Assembly (NCBI RefSeq): GCF_029867415.1
Contig: NW_026705157.1
Coordinates: 1,089,140 to 1,153,139, forward strand
From: Vicia villosa
Lineage: Eukaryota > Streptophyta > Magnoliopsida > Fabales > Fabaceae
DNA length: 64,000 bases
Direction: 5' to 3'
Program-made: the position numbers and the translations under genes
Part shown: one piece after another, positions 1 to 11,328 of the stretch
Layout: each line of letters begins with the position of its first letter
Numbering within the stretch: the stretch's first letter is position 1
Notes under the pieces: generated by a model
Database searches by the model: none
The model's input: the letters and a program-made list of their open reading frames with translations, nothing else
What the model was told of the DNA's origin: nothing

Positions 1-1285
1 TTATTCTATCCAATCAAAAAATCATAAAAAAAAATTGTTCTTTATATAAAATATTGTTTATATATTATAAACTAATTTTGTACATATTTTGAATAATTTT
101 CTTTTTAAGTTTTAATTATTTGTATAATTATTTGCATAATTATGTTTTAATAAACTTAAATCAATTTCAAATCAATTTCCAAAAATTCCAAAAAAATTAG
201 TTTTGTTTTAAAATTAATTAACAAATATTTTGTACATATTTTAAACTTAATTTCTAGGTTTAAATCTATTTTCATCCTTTTTTCTTCATTTTAATTTAAT
301 TAATCATGCATTAATTATAATTAAAATAAATCATAAAAAACCCAAAAACATGCCTTTTATTTTTTTTCTTGCAATTTAAATTCCTAGATAAATGTATAGG
401 ATGTCAAATTCATGTAAATAGGCTAGTTTACATTTCCTGCACAATCGATGTAATAGCGTAGATTTACTTTCCGCACTTTACATTTCCGCATTTTAATTTC
501 CAGCAAATATAAACTGCGTGTATGTCAAAGATAAAATTGAACCGTTAGATCACTAACTTCAAAGATAAATATCTGAATCCAATCACAATCACACTTGCAC
601 CTCTTCAGGAAATCCCTTTTCAATCTTTCAAAATCAAAGTCAAATTCTACTGTTTTGAGTACAAAATCGAACCTTGCTTTTATATCCGGTGAAAGGATAG
701 ATTTTTAAAGGAAATAGGATAAAAACCTTACAACTCAGGGTAGACCTCCTAGTTTGCTTGCTCAAATCAAAACAAACAAAATTCTCATACACTGTTGATT
801 TTTCAAAACTTTCAAAAAAGACAATACTTTGTATACATCCAAACACGGATTATTACAAAGTTAACGTTCTTTTCAAAACATCTTTCGAAAGATAAACAAG
901 CATTTTGTATACATCCACACACGGATCATTACAAAATTCAATTTACAAAGGTATTTGAAACCACATATGAGCAATTTCAGAGCAATTGAAAAGTGATCGA
1001 AAAACAAGTGAGCTAAGCAAACTTAAGAGCCCATGGATAACCATGGATACAAAGGGTGCTAACACCTTCCCTTTGTATAACCTACCCCCTTACCCAGAAT
1101 TTCTTAAAGGTCTTTTTTCTGTGTCTTTTATAAACCTTTCCTTAATTGGATAAAATAAAAGGTCGGTGGCGACTCTGTGAATTTTCAAAATGCGAAAGCA
1201 TTAAGCGACAAAAAAGAGTCAGTTCACGTATCTCTACAGATCAGAGGTATGGCCCGGTATTAAAAAAAAAAATCGGAGGTCCACA
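1..1285 (+). repeat. Ogre-type LTR, right portion (3' LTR side)
   Basis: This stretch is nearly identical to 51292-52575, the end of the full Ogre LTR at the right of the window. By eye I see two substitutions and one A-run length difference over about 1.28 kb. It ends in CCACA at 1281-1285, the same LTR end as on the right. After it comes GTATA and CACTA sequence, not the primer binding site seen at 52580, so it is the outer end of a 3' LTR or a solo LTR. The rest lies before the window. The near identity points to a very young insertion. Confidence 0.93.
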
Positions 1286-1290
1286 GTATA
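1286..1290. other. Target site duplication GTATA, right side of an Ogre
   Basis: GTATA directly follows the LTR end. The same five bases directly precede the Ogre LTR start at 48495. Ty3/gypsy integrases make 5-bp duplications, so the two would normally flank one element from outside. Here they lie on the inner sides of two LTR copies. Confidence 0.75.
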
Positions 1291-1305
1291 CTATTACCTT
1301 TATCA

Positions 1306-4300
1306 CTAACGTCTCTTTCTTTTCTTGGTAGGATTGCGTTCTACGCGTCTCTTAACAACGCGGACGGTTGGATTGATCCAAATACCCTCATTATGATCAT
1401 TTCTAGTGTAAGATTCATTCTCATTTTGATCGTTTCTTGTACAAGATTCAATGCCAACACCAATATCACCTTGATCTTCAATGTTTTCATCAACTATTTT
1501 GTTAGATAAAAGCACTATAGACCATTTCGTACTTGTCGGATCACTGACATAGAACACTTGTTTAGCTTGAGAGGCTAGAATGAAAGGCTCATCTTTGTAC
1601 CCTACCCTATTGAGATCCACTTGCAAAAATCCTGACTTATCCATTCGTATGCCACTATTATTTTCAACCCACTTGCAACCAAATACAGGAATCTGAAACT
1701 TCGCGTAATCAAACACTAAAATGCGCTCGATAACCCCAAAATATGACAAATTTGCAAATTTCGGATTTAAGTCATTCACACTTGATATGTGCATTGCTTC
1801 AGCTACCAAGGTAACACCACTATTTTGCATAGTACTTTTATCATCCTGTTCTTTGGTATAAAATGTGTATCCATTAATTGCGTATGCGCTATAAGAAAAC
1901 ACAATTATACTTGGACCATAGGCTAAACATCTCAACCTTTCTGTTACTGAAGCAGGATCTGAACGATACTTTGAATAAATATGTTCCCTAAACCACGGTA
2001 TGAAACTTCGATTGTGCTCTCGTACTATCCAGTTCTCATTTCTATTCGGATTTAAATCTCGGAGAACAACCTTGTGCATTTCAACATACGGCTCAACCTC
2101 AATCTCATTGTGCAGAACATACAAGTGCGCTTGATCCCGTTCGACCATTGATACTGTCACAACTTTATTTCCAATTAGCCTTTTTCCTTCTTTATTTTCA
2201 ACAATATGAGATTTGGGGAGTCTAATTGATTGAACATTTGACAGATATTCAGTACAAAACTCAACCGCTTCTTCAACAACGTATCGTTTGGCAATACAAC
2301 CCTCCGGTCGACTTCTGTTTTTCACGTACCCTTTTAATATTTTCATATAACGTTCAGCAGGGTACATCCATCTCATATAAGCTGGTCCGCACAATTGTGT
2401 CTCTTTCACAAGATGAACGACTAGATGAACCATTATGTCAAAAAACGAGGGAGGAAAATACATTTCAAGATCACATAAAGTAACAACTATCTCTTTTTGC
2501 AATGTTGGTAAGATCGCGGGATCGATCACCTTACTACAAATTGACCTGAAGAAAAAACACAGTTTAGTTATTGCGCTTCTTACTTTTTCTGGAATAATAG
2601 AACGTATACCTATTGGTAAAAAATGTTCCATTATAACATGGCAATCATGCGTCTTCAAACTCTTTAACTTGAGGTCTTTCATGGACACAAGTCTTCTAAT
2701 ATCTGAAGAGTAGCCTTCTGGAACTTTAACTTCACTGAGGAACTTACACAATGTTTTCTTCTCCTTTCTAGATAGAGTGTAAACAGTAGGTGGCAGATAT
2801 GTTCGTCTTCCTTTCGTCACGGGTCCCAATTCAGTTCTCATCCCCATGTTTACCATGTCATTCCTTATGTTAACGCCATCCTTAGACTTTCCTTGTATAT
2901 TGAGTAACGTACCTATAACGCTGTCAAATACATTTTTTTCAATATGCATAACATCCAGGAAATGTCTTACGTATAACGACTTCCAATATGGAAGTTCAAA
3001 AAAAATTGACTTCTTCTTCCACCCACCCTTGACAAGTGAATGTGCAAAAGGCTTGCCAAACTGAGTGCTCACGCCTTTCACCTTTTCAAAAATTTGATCA
3101 CCTGACAAAAAAGGCGGGGCTGTACGATGTTCGGCCTTTCCATTGAATGCTTTTCTCCACCTACGGTAGTGATGATTAGAATTTAAGAATCTATGATGGC
3201 CGAGAAAGACATTCTTTTGACAAAGCTCCAATCGTGTCGTATCAGTTTCATCTTCACAAACAGTACACACTTTTTGACCTTTATTGCTGTACCCGGATAG
3301 ATTTCCGTATGTTGGAAAATCATTAATTGTTCCAAACAACATCGCCCTCAAGTTGAAACTTTCTTTCCTATACCCATCGTAAACCTCCACACCGTTCTCC
3401 CACAAAAATTTTAAATCTTCGATTAAGGGTGCCAAGTATACGTCTATGTCATTCCCTGGTTGTTTAGGCCCAGAAATTAGCATAGATAACATCATGTACT
3501 TACGCTTCATACATAGCCATGGAGGTAGGTTATAAATCATAAGAATCACAGGCTAGGTGCTATGCGAGATACTTTGAATACCATGCGGGTTCATTCCATC
3601 AGTAGACAATGACAAGCGAAGGTTTCTTGCTTCTTTTCCAAATTCAGGATAATCAGTATCAACTTTCATCCACTGTGGTGAGTCTGCCGGATGTCGCAAC
3701 TTTCCATCAATAATTCTTTCATCTGCATGCCAAGTCAAGTGTCTTGAATCGGTCTCACTACGATACATGCGTCTAAATCTCGGAATTATAGGAAAATACC
3801 ATAAGACTTTGGCCGGAGACAATTTTTTCTTATATCGAGGGGCGCCGCATTTAGGACACTCATTCAATGCTACATACTCATTTCGAAACAAAACGCAATC
3901 GTTTGGACATGCATGTATCTTATCATAGCTCATGCCAATAGAGGACAACATCTTTTTGGCTTCATACGTTTGATTGGGAAGAACATTATCCTTTGGTAGC
4001 ATATCTTTCATAAGGGCTAATAACTCTGTGAAACTTTTATCCGACCATCCATTGTCCGCCTTTAAGTTGTACAACTTTAACACCACAGACAATCTTGTGA
4101 ATTTTGAACAACCATCATACAACGGTTTCTTTGCATCGCTTACCAACCTCTCGAACATTTTGGGACAATCCTCAAGATCTTCTTCAAGTGCTTCTGCAAT
4201 CTCTTCGACTCGATCGCAATCGTATGTGTCTGTGCAATCGTCGTTTGAAGCATACTTCCTATTACACCTCGACTCAACTTTCCCGTTACTTTTCTCACCA

Positions 4301-4518
4301 TGCATTGTCCAACATGTATAACTTCTATCAATTCCAAACCGTAGTAAATGCGATGCCAACTTATTCCCGTCAACCTTATCCCCATAACAGCAACCCAAGC
4401 AAGGACACGGCATTCGAATCGGGTCTTCGGAGTGCGCAACCGCAAACTCAACGAATTCCCATACCCCTTTCTCGTACTCTTTCGACAATCGGTTTGAATT
4501 CATCCATGTCTTATCCAT
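1306..4518 (-). pseudogene. TNP2-like CACTA transposase, one in-frame stop
   Basis: Reading leftwards from the ATG at 4518, the frame is open for 1,070 codons except for one TAG at 3553-3555. It sits in the conserved stretch between HGIQSISHS and PVILMIYNLPPW, where a tryptophan codon is expected, so TGG to TAG is likely. The order matches plant TNP2 proteins: an N-terminal transposase-associated domain (first ~75 residues, with PCPCLGCC), a Transposase_21 core (includes PKCGAPRY and GPKQPGNDIDVYL), then DUF4218-like and DUF4216-like regions, ending in a basic tail. The family binds and cuts CACTA ends in the nucleus. It is probably dead as a single protein unless the stop is read through, although the 747-codon downstream part is intact. 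Confidence 0.93.
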
Positions 4519-6283
4519 GTCTTAATTAAGCTAAACAAATGCTTCTTGGTTTCTCTATCAGGTACTAAGGAATTCTGTCAAGATAATAAATAGCTATCAT
4601 CATTATGTCTTGATCAGAATACCTAATGAGATCTTATAAAGTGTGAATAATAGAATACCTAATCAGAATACTTGATTTCGTAAAGAAGACATTACCTTAT
4701 TTCAAGGTAATATAAGTCCACAAACCAAAAAACTGATTGAGAGACACTAAATTGAAATTAAATAGAACCATAAACAATAAACTATAAGCAGAAAACAACA
4801 AACTATAAGCAAGAAGAAAGGGATAGTAACCTGAGTTAGACTTGATGTGGGAGATGGGTAGGTTTGAATCGGCGTTGTACAAGTAGAAACCAGAGACTTC
4901 AAAGTAACTGTAAATTTAAACACACACACGATGCAGTTAAATACACCACTACTAACAAATATTAAAATAAACCCAATCTAGAACTCAATTATTTAAAATG
5001 ATATGAAATCAATTATCAATTAGCTAGTAACTACAAACAAGAGAAAGAACAGATGCATACATGTGTACCACGGCTTGTTCAACATACATTGGTTCGTAAA
5101 TGAGAGGCTAGTTCATTAGTCCTAACAATTAACCTCAACTAACAGTCTAACTTTATAACTAACTTACAACATAACCACTAGTAGGATTAAGTGACTTAGA
5201 CTTTTAAAAGTAAAACATGAAAATTGTATTATAAAAAGAATAGACAGGTGGATTCTATTGTAAGGTAACTCTATTATAAATGCTTAAATTTTTAATAATT
5301 GGATTTAGATAAAAGCATTGATAACTTATGAAGTTAAGTTGTGCAACCTACTTAGTTGTTATTTGTTGCTATCTTTTTAAAATAGAATCTTAATTTTTTT
5401 TCATACATTACTTTTAATGTGAAATGAAATAAATATCGAATTAGTAATGCTTTGAGATTATAAGAAATCAAATTACACAAAATACATATTATCACTTTCA
5501 AACATATATGCATTTATACAATTAAACAAACTTTAGTAACAAAGGTCTCCATTTTTCAAAACTCTACTCCTTTTAAGAAATGAAAGAATCCTCACTCATA
5601 TTTTAGAATCAAGTAAAACCATAAAACATTAAAGTGAACACAGTTTCTCTTAATAATCATTTGGTGTAGACAAGTTAACCCTCAATTGAACTACCCATTA
5701 CAATTCAAATAACTCAATGATATGACAAAGAAGAAATTATGCAGTAAGTAGTTCATGCTTTCATAATATATTATAGCTTTCATTTCATATCATTTCCAGT
5801 AGTATGTGTTCTATTCTTGACAAATGTGTTTGCAATTTAGATATAAAAATATCAAAGTTCTGTTTTTAGCTAAAAAATGTTTTGTTTTTAGCTATAAAAA
5901 AATTGTGTTCTTCAGCACAACACATTCAGTACCCAACAACAAAGCAGCAAGAGATTTGATTTGTTCATGGATTATAACCTATTAAGAAACATAGTCAGTC
6001 GAACAAAAACAATTACAACTAAAGCAAAAGAAAACAAGCTGACATACATGAAGATGACGGCGGCGGCGGCGACGAGATGGTACACGGCGGCGGCGGCGGT
6101 GAAGAGCTTTGATATACAGAGTTGTGGGAGACGAAGTGGGGGCGACGACGATTTTCTGGGTGAATGGTTTTTGCAGATTCGAAGTTGAATTTGTGGAAGA
6201 TTGGTTTTCTGGGTTTTCTGGGCAGTTAGCGTCAATGGGAGAAAAAAGATGAATTAGGGATTCTGTACGCGTAATATCAAATT
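4519..6283. other. Non-coding CACTA interior upstream of TNP2
   Basis: This is AT-rich sequence between the transposase start and the subterminal repeats, presumably the promoter and leader of TNP2. It contains a short GGC/GCG-rich patch near 6057-6150 whose open frames I do not regard as a gene. No other gene is supported. Confidence 0.6.
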
Positions 6284-6661
6284 TTGGTTTTAAAAATTTT
6301 AATTAAAAAAGGCTATGAAAGCGCTTTTGAAAAGCGCCTTAATAGACATAGCTATTCCAGCGCTTTTAAGGTAAAAGCGCTCTTGTACCCTACCCCCTGT
6401 AGCAGCGCTTTTGAAAGCGCTTTCATAAAGCCACCTATAAGAGCGCTTTTGAGAAGCGCTTTCGTACCCCCCCATATAAGAGCGCTTTTTGAAAGCGCTT
6501 TCGTACCCCCCCTATAAGAGTTCTTTTTGAAAGCGCTTTTGTAACCCCCCCTCTTCTAGAGCGCTTTTTTTTTGCGTGTTTTTTTAGCGAAACCTATACC
6601 AGCGCTTTTTCCTAAAAGCGCTTTAGTAGGGGTGCTGCTAAAAGACAAATTTGGCATAGTG
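6284..6661. repeat. CACTA subterminal repeat array and terminus
   Basis: Repeated modules of the type AAGCGCTTTT occur on both strands, separated by CCCCCCTATAAGAG-like spacers, and the array ends at the CATAGTG terminus. The same spacer-plus-module pattern occurs at 43883-44340. Subterminal repeats are where TNP1-like proteins bind in En/Spm. Adjacent inverted copies can fold into hairpins. Confidence 0.85.
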
Positions 6662-6745
6662 TTTGATTCTTTCTACTAAGTTTTGGCAATGTTTTATGTG
6701 CCATTCCCTAAGCCCCTTCTTCATAGCTTTTAATTTTTCTTTAAG
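6662..6745 (-). pseudogene. LINE ORF2 fragment (upstream of reverse transcriptase)
   Basis: On the minus strand 28 codons are open, including KGLREWHIKH, which resembles the region of plant LINE ORF2 between endonuclease and reverse transcriptase. The fragment ends at the CACTA terminus with an AAA codon that is also the TTT target duplication. The LINE fragment at 43216-43882 begins with the same AAA codon in the same phase and continues the protein. To the right the homology stops at about 6745. Confidence 0.72.
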
Positions 6746-6769
6746 AAAAAATATATAAATAACTCAAAA

Positions 6770-6947
6770 TGATGGTGCTGAATATCGAACCTATGATCAT
6801 TTCAATTTTTACTACGGTTAGTTTTTTCAACCGTGGTGATAGTGTACACGCTATTATGTCTTTACCACGGCTACCAGCTCGTGGTGGTAATTCAACCATG
6901 ATAAAATTATTTTCCCAACTAAAGTGAAATGTTTTTTTGTAGTAGTG
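6770..6947. mobile_element. Small CACTA-like terminal fragment
   Basis: Short direct and inverted copies of an ACCACGG/CCGTGGT motif end at TTTTTTTGTAGTAGTG, the reverse of a CACTACTACAAAAA terminus. This looks like the end of a different CACTA family, or a non-autonomous derivative. Similar CCGTGAT/ACGGTTT motifs occur near 37030-37085 and 40700-40730. I could not define its other end. Confidence 0.45.
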
Positions 6948-7563
6948 GTCGTTAACATTTATGTAATAATGTTTTTTATTATAAAAGCTAGGTTTGCTAA
7001 ATCGTTGTAAAACGATTCCTTCTGATCTACAATTAATTAAAAAATCGTAGTTAGAAAATTTCATGGCATAAATAGAATTCATCTAGTCCACCCTTTAAAT
7101 ATAGAATCATTTATTATAATTTTTTATTAAGAAAAACATAAAATATAACAAATATGTCTATATCGATGTATCTAAAGTATCTTTTTATTATAATGTGTAA
7201 GGATAAAGAGTCTACCACAAAACACCCATCCTTGATCATTTTTACCCTTGATTTACACGCTCATTCAATCCAAACATTATCTCGGGGTTGATGTAACATT
7301 TCACTTGCACATACTTGCTATAGAAATAGACTAACCAACCATGGAGTGTTAGTTGGTCGTAAGGATCTAATTTGAGCGTTCTAATAGAGGATATATGTAG
7401 ATCTCCCCCGCTCGATCAGTACTTGCTTAATCTCCCAATTGTCACAGTGTATCCTTATAAACATAGGGTCATTGTCATGAGGATGGAATCTAACGGCATT
7501 TTACACTACTATGAGTAAAGTGATTTTACCTTGGTTAGGAAAGGGGTTTTACCTTGGTTTGTT
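6948..7563. other. Unassigned intergenic stretch
   Basis: I see no gene, RNA or clear repeat. A short direct repeat containing TTTTACCTTGGTT occurs just before element A (about 7525-7560). The five bases before the element A LTR are TTGTT. Their partner cannot be checked because the far LTR is truncated. Confidence 0.5.
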
Positions 7564-9045
7564 TGTGAATACAAGATTACACTCAAAGATGTTTTTGATT
7601 CATGGCAAACTCAAATAAGCATTCAAACAACAAGGCGGAAGCAGAAAACTCAAAGAAAAGCAAGCATTGATCACTCATGACAGTACAGGTTGATCTACTA
7701 TGCATATAGGTCGACTCAACACAAGCAGAACAAGAAGAATGCAGAAAATCAGTAGTTAGGTCGACCTACTGTCAACCCAGGTCGACCTAAAATGAAGAAA
7801 TCTACATATCAGTCTGCTAGGTCGACCTACACAACAACTAGGTCGACCTAATCTGAGAAAATGTCCCCAGAATGCATTTGAAGAAGATTCTGGTCGACCT
7901 ACTCCTTAAACAGGTCGACCTAACTGGGAGCAAAATTCTGCAAGCTCTGCTAGGTCGACCTAAGCACTACAAGAGGTCGACCTAACTGATCAAGAAAGCC
8001 AAAAATTCTGTTTCTCTCATCTCCAACTGTTAAGCTATCATAATTATTGCCCAAGGTTCATTATTCAAAGCAACACCAACGACTGAAAGATACACAAATG
8101 CTTCTCATCTTCGTTCTTCATCATCTCCAACACAATTACACATAATCATTCTTGCGTTGCGGGTTAGTGATGAGTTCGATAATGTCCATGGAACGGAATT
8201 GAAGATTCCTAGTGGGTGAAGGTTTGTGGGGTTTGTTCGTGAATAAAATCTGCGGGTTTTGTCCTCCACGACGGGTGGTTCTTGGGGGTTTTTATCAAGA
8301 GGCGTTCATTGAGGATTCGGCTGAGTGTAACGATTGAGGAACGGGGAGTTCAAGGAATCAAGACACTGCAGAAGGGAATCAAAGTGAAGCTCTTGGATAA
8401 CCTTGATCTTGCTCAAGATTAAGGGGGAAGAAGATTCAAAGGATCGACATAATTGGTTTATCGTTTATCGCTTTGTTATCTTCTTTATATATACTACTTT
8501 CAACATTAATGAAAGATTACCCAATTTCAGTTTGGAATTGGGGGCAGACGTAGTCGTAGCGAGGACGATCGACGAACTGCCTAAACAAATATCGTGTTCT
8601 TGTCGCTTTTACTTTTTCATTTACATTCTGTTCATATTTGGTTATAATAGCAAATTGATCAACGATTCGAGTGTTAAGATTGTGAATTAAGAACTTACAT
8701 AAACATCACAATCCACCACACATTGAATCACCTTCAATTTGATCATTATCACCAAGTGTTTGTATATTTGTTTCTATCAATCTTACTGCATTGCAAACAT
8801 TGTCCATCATACAAGAAGTTAATCTGATTTTCAATAAGAGCAACGCTTTGATTCTGCAACGTATACTCTTATCACTTACCTCAAGTCTTTGACTGGTTTT
8901 TAAACACATATATAATCGTTTCAATAGTGGTTCGGAATAGACGCGAGTCGATTCAGAATCACTTCCGCTGAAAAGTCGTTTAACTCCGTAAAACTGTGAA
9001 CGATCTATTCACCCCCCCTCTAGATCCTAAGTCCAGCGTCTAACA
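7564..9045 (+). repeat. Element A 5' LTR
   Basis: The LTR starts TGTGAATACAAG and ends GTCTAACA (TG...CA), 1,482 bp. The same start follows a polypurine tract at 30146. The LTR in reverse orientation makes up both LTRs of element B (11215-11328 plus 20160-21474, and 26184-27614). It carries five pairs of an AGGTCGACCT palindrome between 7687 and 7983. Short open frames inside it (for example near 8403-8690) recur in all copies and are not genes. Confidence 0.92.
7687..7983. promoter_or_regulatory. Paired AGGTCGACCT palindromes in the LTR
   Basis: Five pairs of perfect or near-perfect AGGTCGACCT start at 7687/7708, 7758/7779, 7819/7840, 7891/7912 and 7952/7974. Four pairs are exactly 21 bp apart and one is 22. 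Pair-to-pair steps are 71, 61, 72 and 61 bp. Spacer sequences differ. The position is the upstream part of the LTR, where enhancers usually lie, so a binding array for a dimeric protein is plausible. This function is inference. Confidence 0.6.
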
Positions 9046-9047
9046 AG

Positions 9048-9060
9048 TGGCATCAAGAGC
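9048..9060 (+). other. Primer binding site-like sequence, element A
   Basis: TGGCATCAAGAGC lies two bases after the LTR end. It resembles the initiator-methionine tRNA complement usual in Ty1/copia elements (compare TGGCATCAGAGC at 12540 in element C) but has an extra A. Element B has the matching site in reverse beside its 5' LTR. Confidence 0.65.
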
Positions 9061-9100
9061 TCTGGTTTATTCCTTGCTACGTGAAACACTTATTGGAAAG

Positions 9101-10840
9101 ATGGCTTCCGGACCTAAAGGGGCTCACAATAGAGCCCCAGTTTTCAACGGTGAAAACTATGGCTATTGGAAGGATTGTATGTGTGTCCACATCAATGCAA
9201 TTGATAGGAACATCTGGACAGCTATTGTCAATGGTCCCTTTCAGATCACCATGACAAATGCAGCTGGTGCAGTTGTTCCAAAACTAGAAAATACTTGGGA
9301 TGCTGAAGATGAAAAGAGATATGCATACGATTGGAAAGCGAGAAACATTCTAATCTCAGCTCTAGGAGTTGATGAATACTATCGCGTTTCCCATTGTAGA
9401 TCAGCTAAAGCTATGTGGGACACATTGCAAGTTGCCCACGAGGGAACGGATGATGTCAAACTAGCTAGGATCAATACGTTAACTCAAGAGTTCGAACTCT
9501 TCCACATGGAAGATGGTGAATCCATCGAAAACATGCAGAAGAGATTCGTTCATCTGAAAAATCGGTTAAATTCTCTTGATAGACCTGTTTCCAATGCAGT
9601 TGCTACTAACAAAATCTTAAGATGTTTGAACAGGGAATGGCAACCCAAAGTTACAGCAATAAAGGAAGCAAATGATCTAAACACTTTAGACATCACAACT
9701 CTATTTGGTAAACTAGAGGAACATGAACAACACCTTAAATGCCTTGACATGCATGAGAAAAGGACAAAGAAAGAAAAGAACATGGAGAAAGAGGTAGAGA
9801 AGAAGTCAATAGCTCTAAAAGCTTCGAGCTCCAAGACCTCAAAACGAGAGCCAAAGGATAGTGACACAAGTGATGACGAAGACTCCGATGATGAGGAAAT
9901 GGGACTGTTTGTGCGAAGATACAACAAATATCTAAAGAAAAATGGAGCAAAACATTCTGACAAAGGCTTGATCAACTATAGAAAGCAATCAAACATGTTC
10001 AAACAAGATGACGACAACAAGGGAAAAATCAAAGGTCTTTGCTTCAATTGTGGGAAAGCCGGTCACTACAAACCGGATTGTCCATACCTTAAGAAATAAA
10101 AGGAGAAGAACCAAAGCAAAGGTCATAACAAATCTAAAAGAGCCTACATAGCATGGGAAAGTGATTCATCTAGTGAAAGCTCATCAAGCGATGAAGAAGA
10201 ATCAGCAAACCTATGTTTCATGGCTCATCCACACAAGAAAAAGAAAGCTGTAAGTCATCTTAAACCTGAACTCGTAGATAAGGTATCTCATTCTCAACTA
10301 AAACTTGCTTTTGAAGAATTACATAGAGATGCAATTAAAGCTTTCAAACTTTTGGCCTCAAATAAGAAAATATTTTCATATCTTGAATCAAAAGTTGAGA
10401 AAACCGAAAAGGATATGGAAGCTTTAAAACAATCTATGCTAGACATTCAAAAGGATAAAGTTGAAATAGATCCTACATCATGGTTTGGTTGTGAGACATG
10501 TCACATTTGGCAAAAAGAAGTAAGAGATCTAAAAGCCAAGTTAGACAAGGCTCTACAACCAAAAGTGACTTTTGAGGTTGATCCAAACAAGTTCAAAAGA
10601 TCGTATACTCCTTTATATAGTAAATACACTTTTGTACCAAAAGTATCAACTAGCAAAACTCCATATTCTCATCATATTACCTGTCATTATTGTTGCAAAA
10701 AGGGACATACCATTGAAAAATGCAAATTTAGGAGAATTTTAGTTCCTAAAGGAGTATTTCAATGGTTGCCTAAGTGCAACAATGACTGTACTCACTATCC
10801 AGGACCCAATGAAGATTGGGGACCTTCCACTCTAATTTAA
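9101..10840 (+). pseudogene. Element A gag, one nonsense codon
   Basis: I take the ATG at 9101 as the start; an upstream GTG-led extension overlaps the primer site. The frame is 580 codons including the terminal stop, exactly as in element B, but a TAA at 10097-10099 (GAA in B) cuts it just after the first zinc knuckle. The N-terminal half has the copia gag pattern (FNGENYGYWKD, UBN2-like region). A zinc knuckle CFNCGKAGHYKPDC follows an acidic, serine-rich stretch. After a coiled-coil-like segment comes a second knuckle-like CHYCCKKGHTIEKC. Gag packages the RNA in virus-like particles. The truncated product of about 332 residues would keep the first knuckle and lose the second. Confidence 0.9.
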
Positions 10841-11214
10841 TTTTGCAGGAAAAGTGTCTTGACATCGCCGAAAGGTGGTGGTTCCTTGACAGCTGGTGCT
10901 CAAGACACATAAAGGAAGACATACCACTCTTGGTATGTCATCTATAAAGACAGATTGAAGAACCATACTTGGCAGAGGAAATGTAGGTGACCTGGCCATC
11001 ACAAATGTATGAGATACATCACAAATACAGTTAACCCGAAAAACACAAAGGACGCATTACTTGATGTGCAATTGGCAAGTTGCATTACCAAGAGACTTTA
11101 AACCTATTCTTAGCAGAATATTGTCTGGGACCTTGTCCTGCATCCGGGAGAACATCAAGTAATCGATACTAGATGAGTTTTTCGCAAAAATCAAGCAAAA
11201 CAAGCTGTGAAACA
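10841..11214 (+). pseudogene. Element A: pol remnant around the protease site
   Basis: Just after gag, near 10875-10912, the plus strand reads WFLDSWCSRHI. This resembles the aspartic-protease start of copia pol, normally an Asp-Ser-Gly-Cys context, but Trp stands where Gly is expected. The same change is in element B, so it predates their split. No further pol domain follows. The region ends at AAACA (11210-11214), the target duplication of element B. Confidence 0.6.
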
Positions 11215-11328
11215 TGTTAGACGCTGGCCTTAGGATCTAGAGGGGGTGAATAGATCGTTCACAGTTTTACGGATTTAAACGACTTTTCAGCGGAAGTGAT
11301 TCTGAATCGACTCGCGTCTATTCCGAAC
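11215..11328 (-). repeat. Element B 3' LTR, outer 114 bp
   Basis: Reads TGTTAGACGCTGG on the plus strand, the reverse of the LTR end. It is interrupted by element C after TTCCGAAC and resumes at 20160. The last five bases here (CGAAC, 11324-11328) are repeated at 20155-20159. Confidence 0.92.

Larger units (their letters stand above)
1286..6661 (-). mobile_element. CACTA (En/Spm) transposon, right part, cut by Ogre
   Basis: The segment holds a TNP2-type transposase on the minus strand, then a non-coding region, then a subterminal array of AGCGCTTTT-type repeats ending in CATAGTG at 6655-6661 (CACTATG on the other strand). The left side is cut by the Ogre LTR at 1285. TTT follows at 6662-6664. 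The missing left part is very probably represented by 43883-48494, which starts with CACTA, is preceded by TTT and carries the partner gene. Together the halves come to about 10 kb, a normal size for an autonomous CACTA. The terminal repeats of the two halves share only about the first five bases, which is weak by itself. Confidence 0.88.

Noticed and set aside
5961..6235. Open frames on both strands across a GGC-rich patch inside the CACTA.
   Set aside because: They come from a short GC-rich triplet run. No domain, and they overlap each other on opposite strands.
8403..8690. A 95-codon frame, with a near copy on the opposite strand at 26539-26826.
   Set aside because: These are the same part of the A and B LTRs. 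They start at non-conserved codons and look like chance frames.
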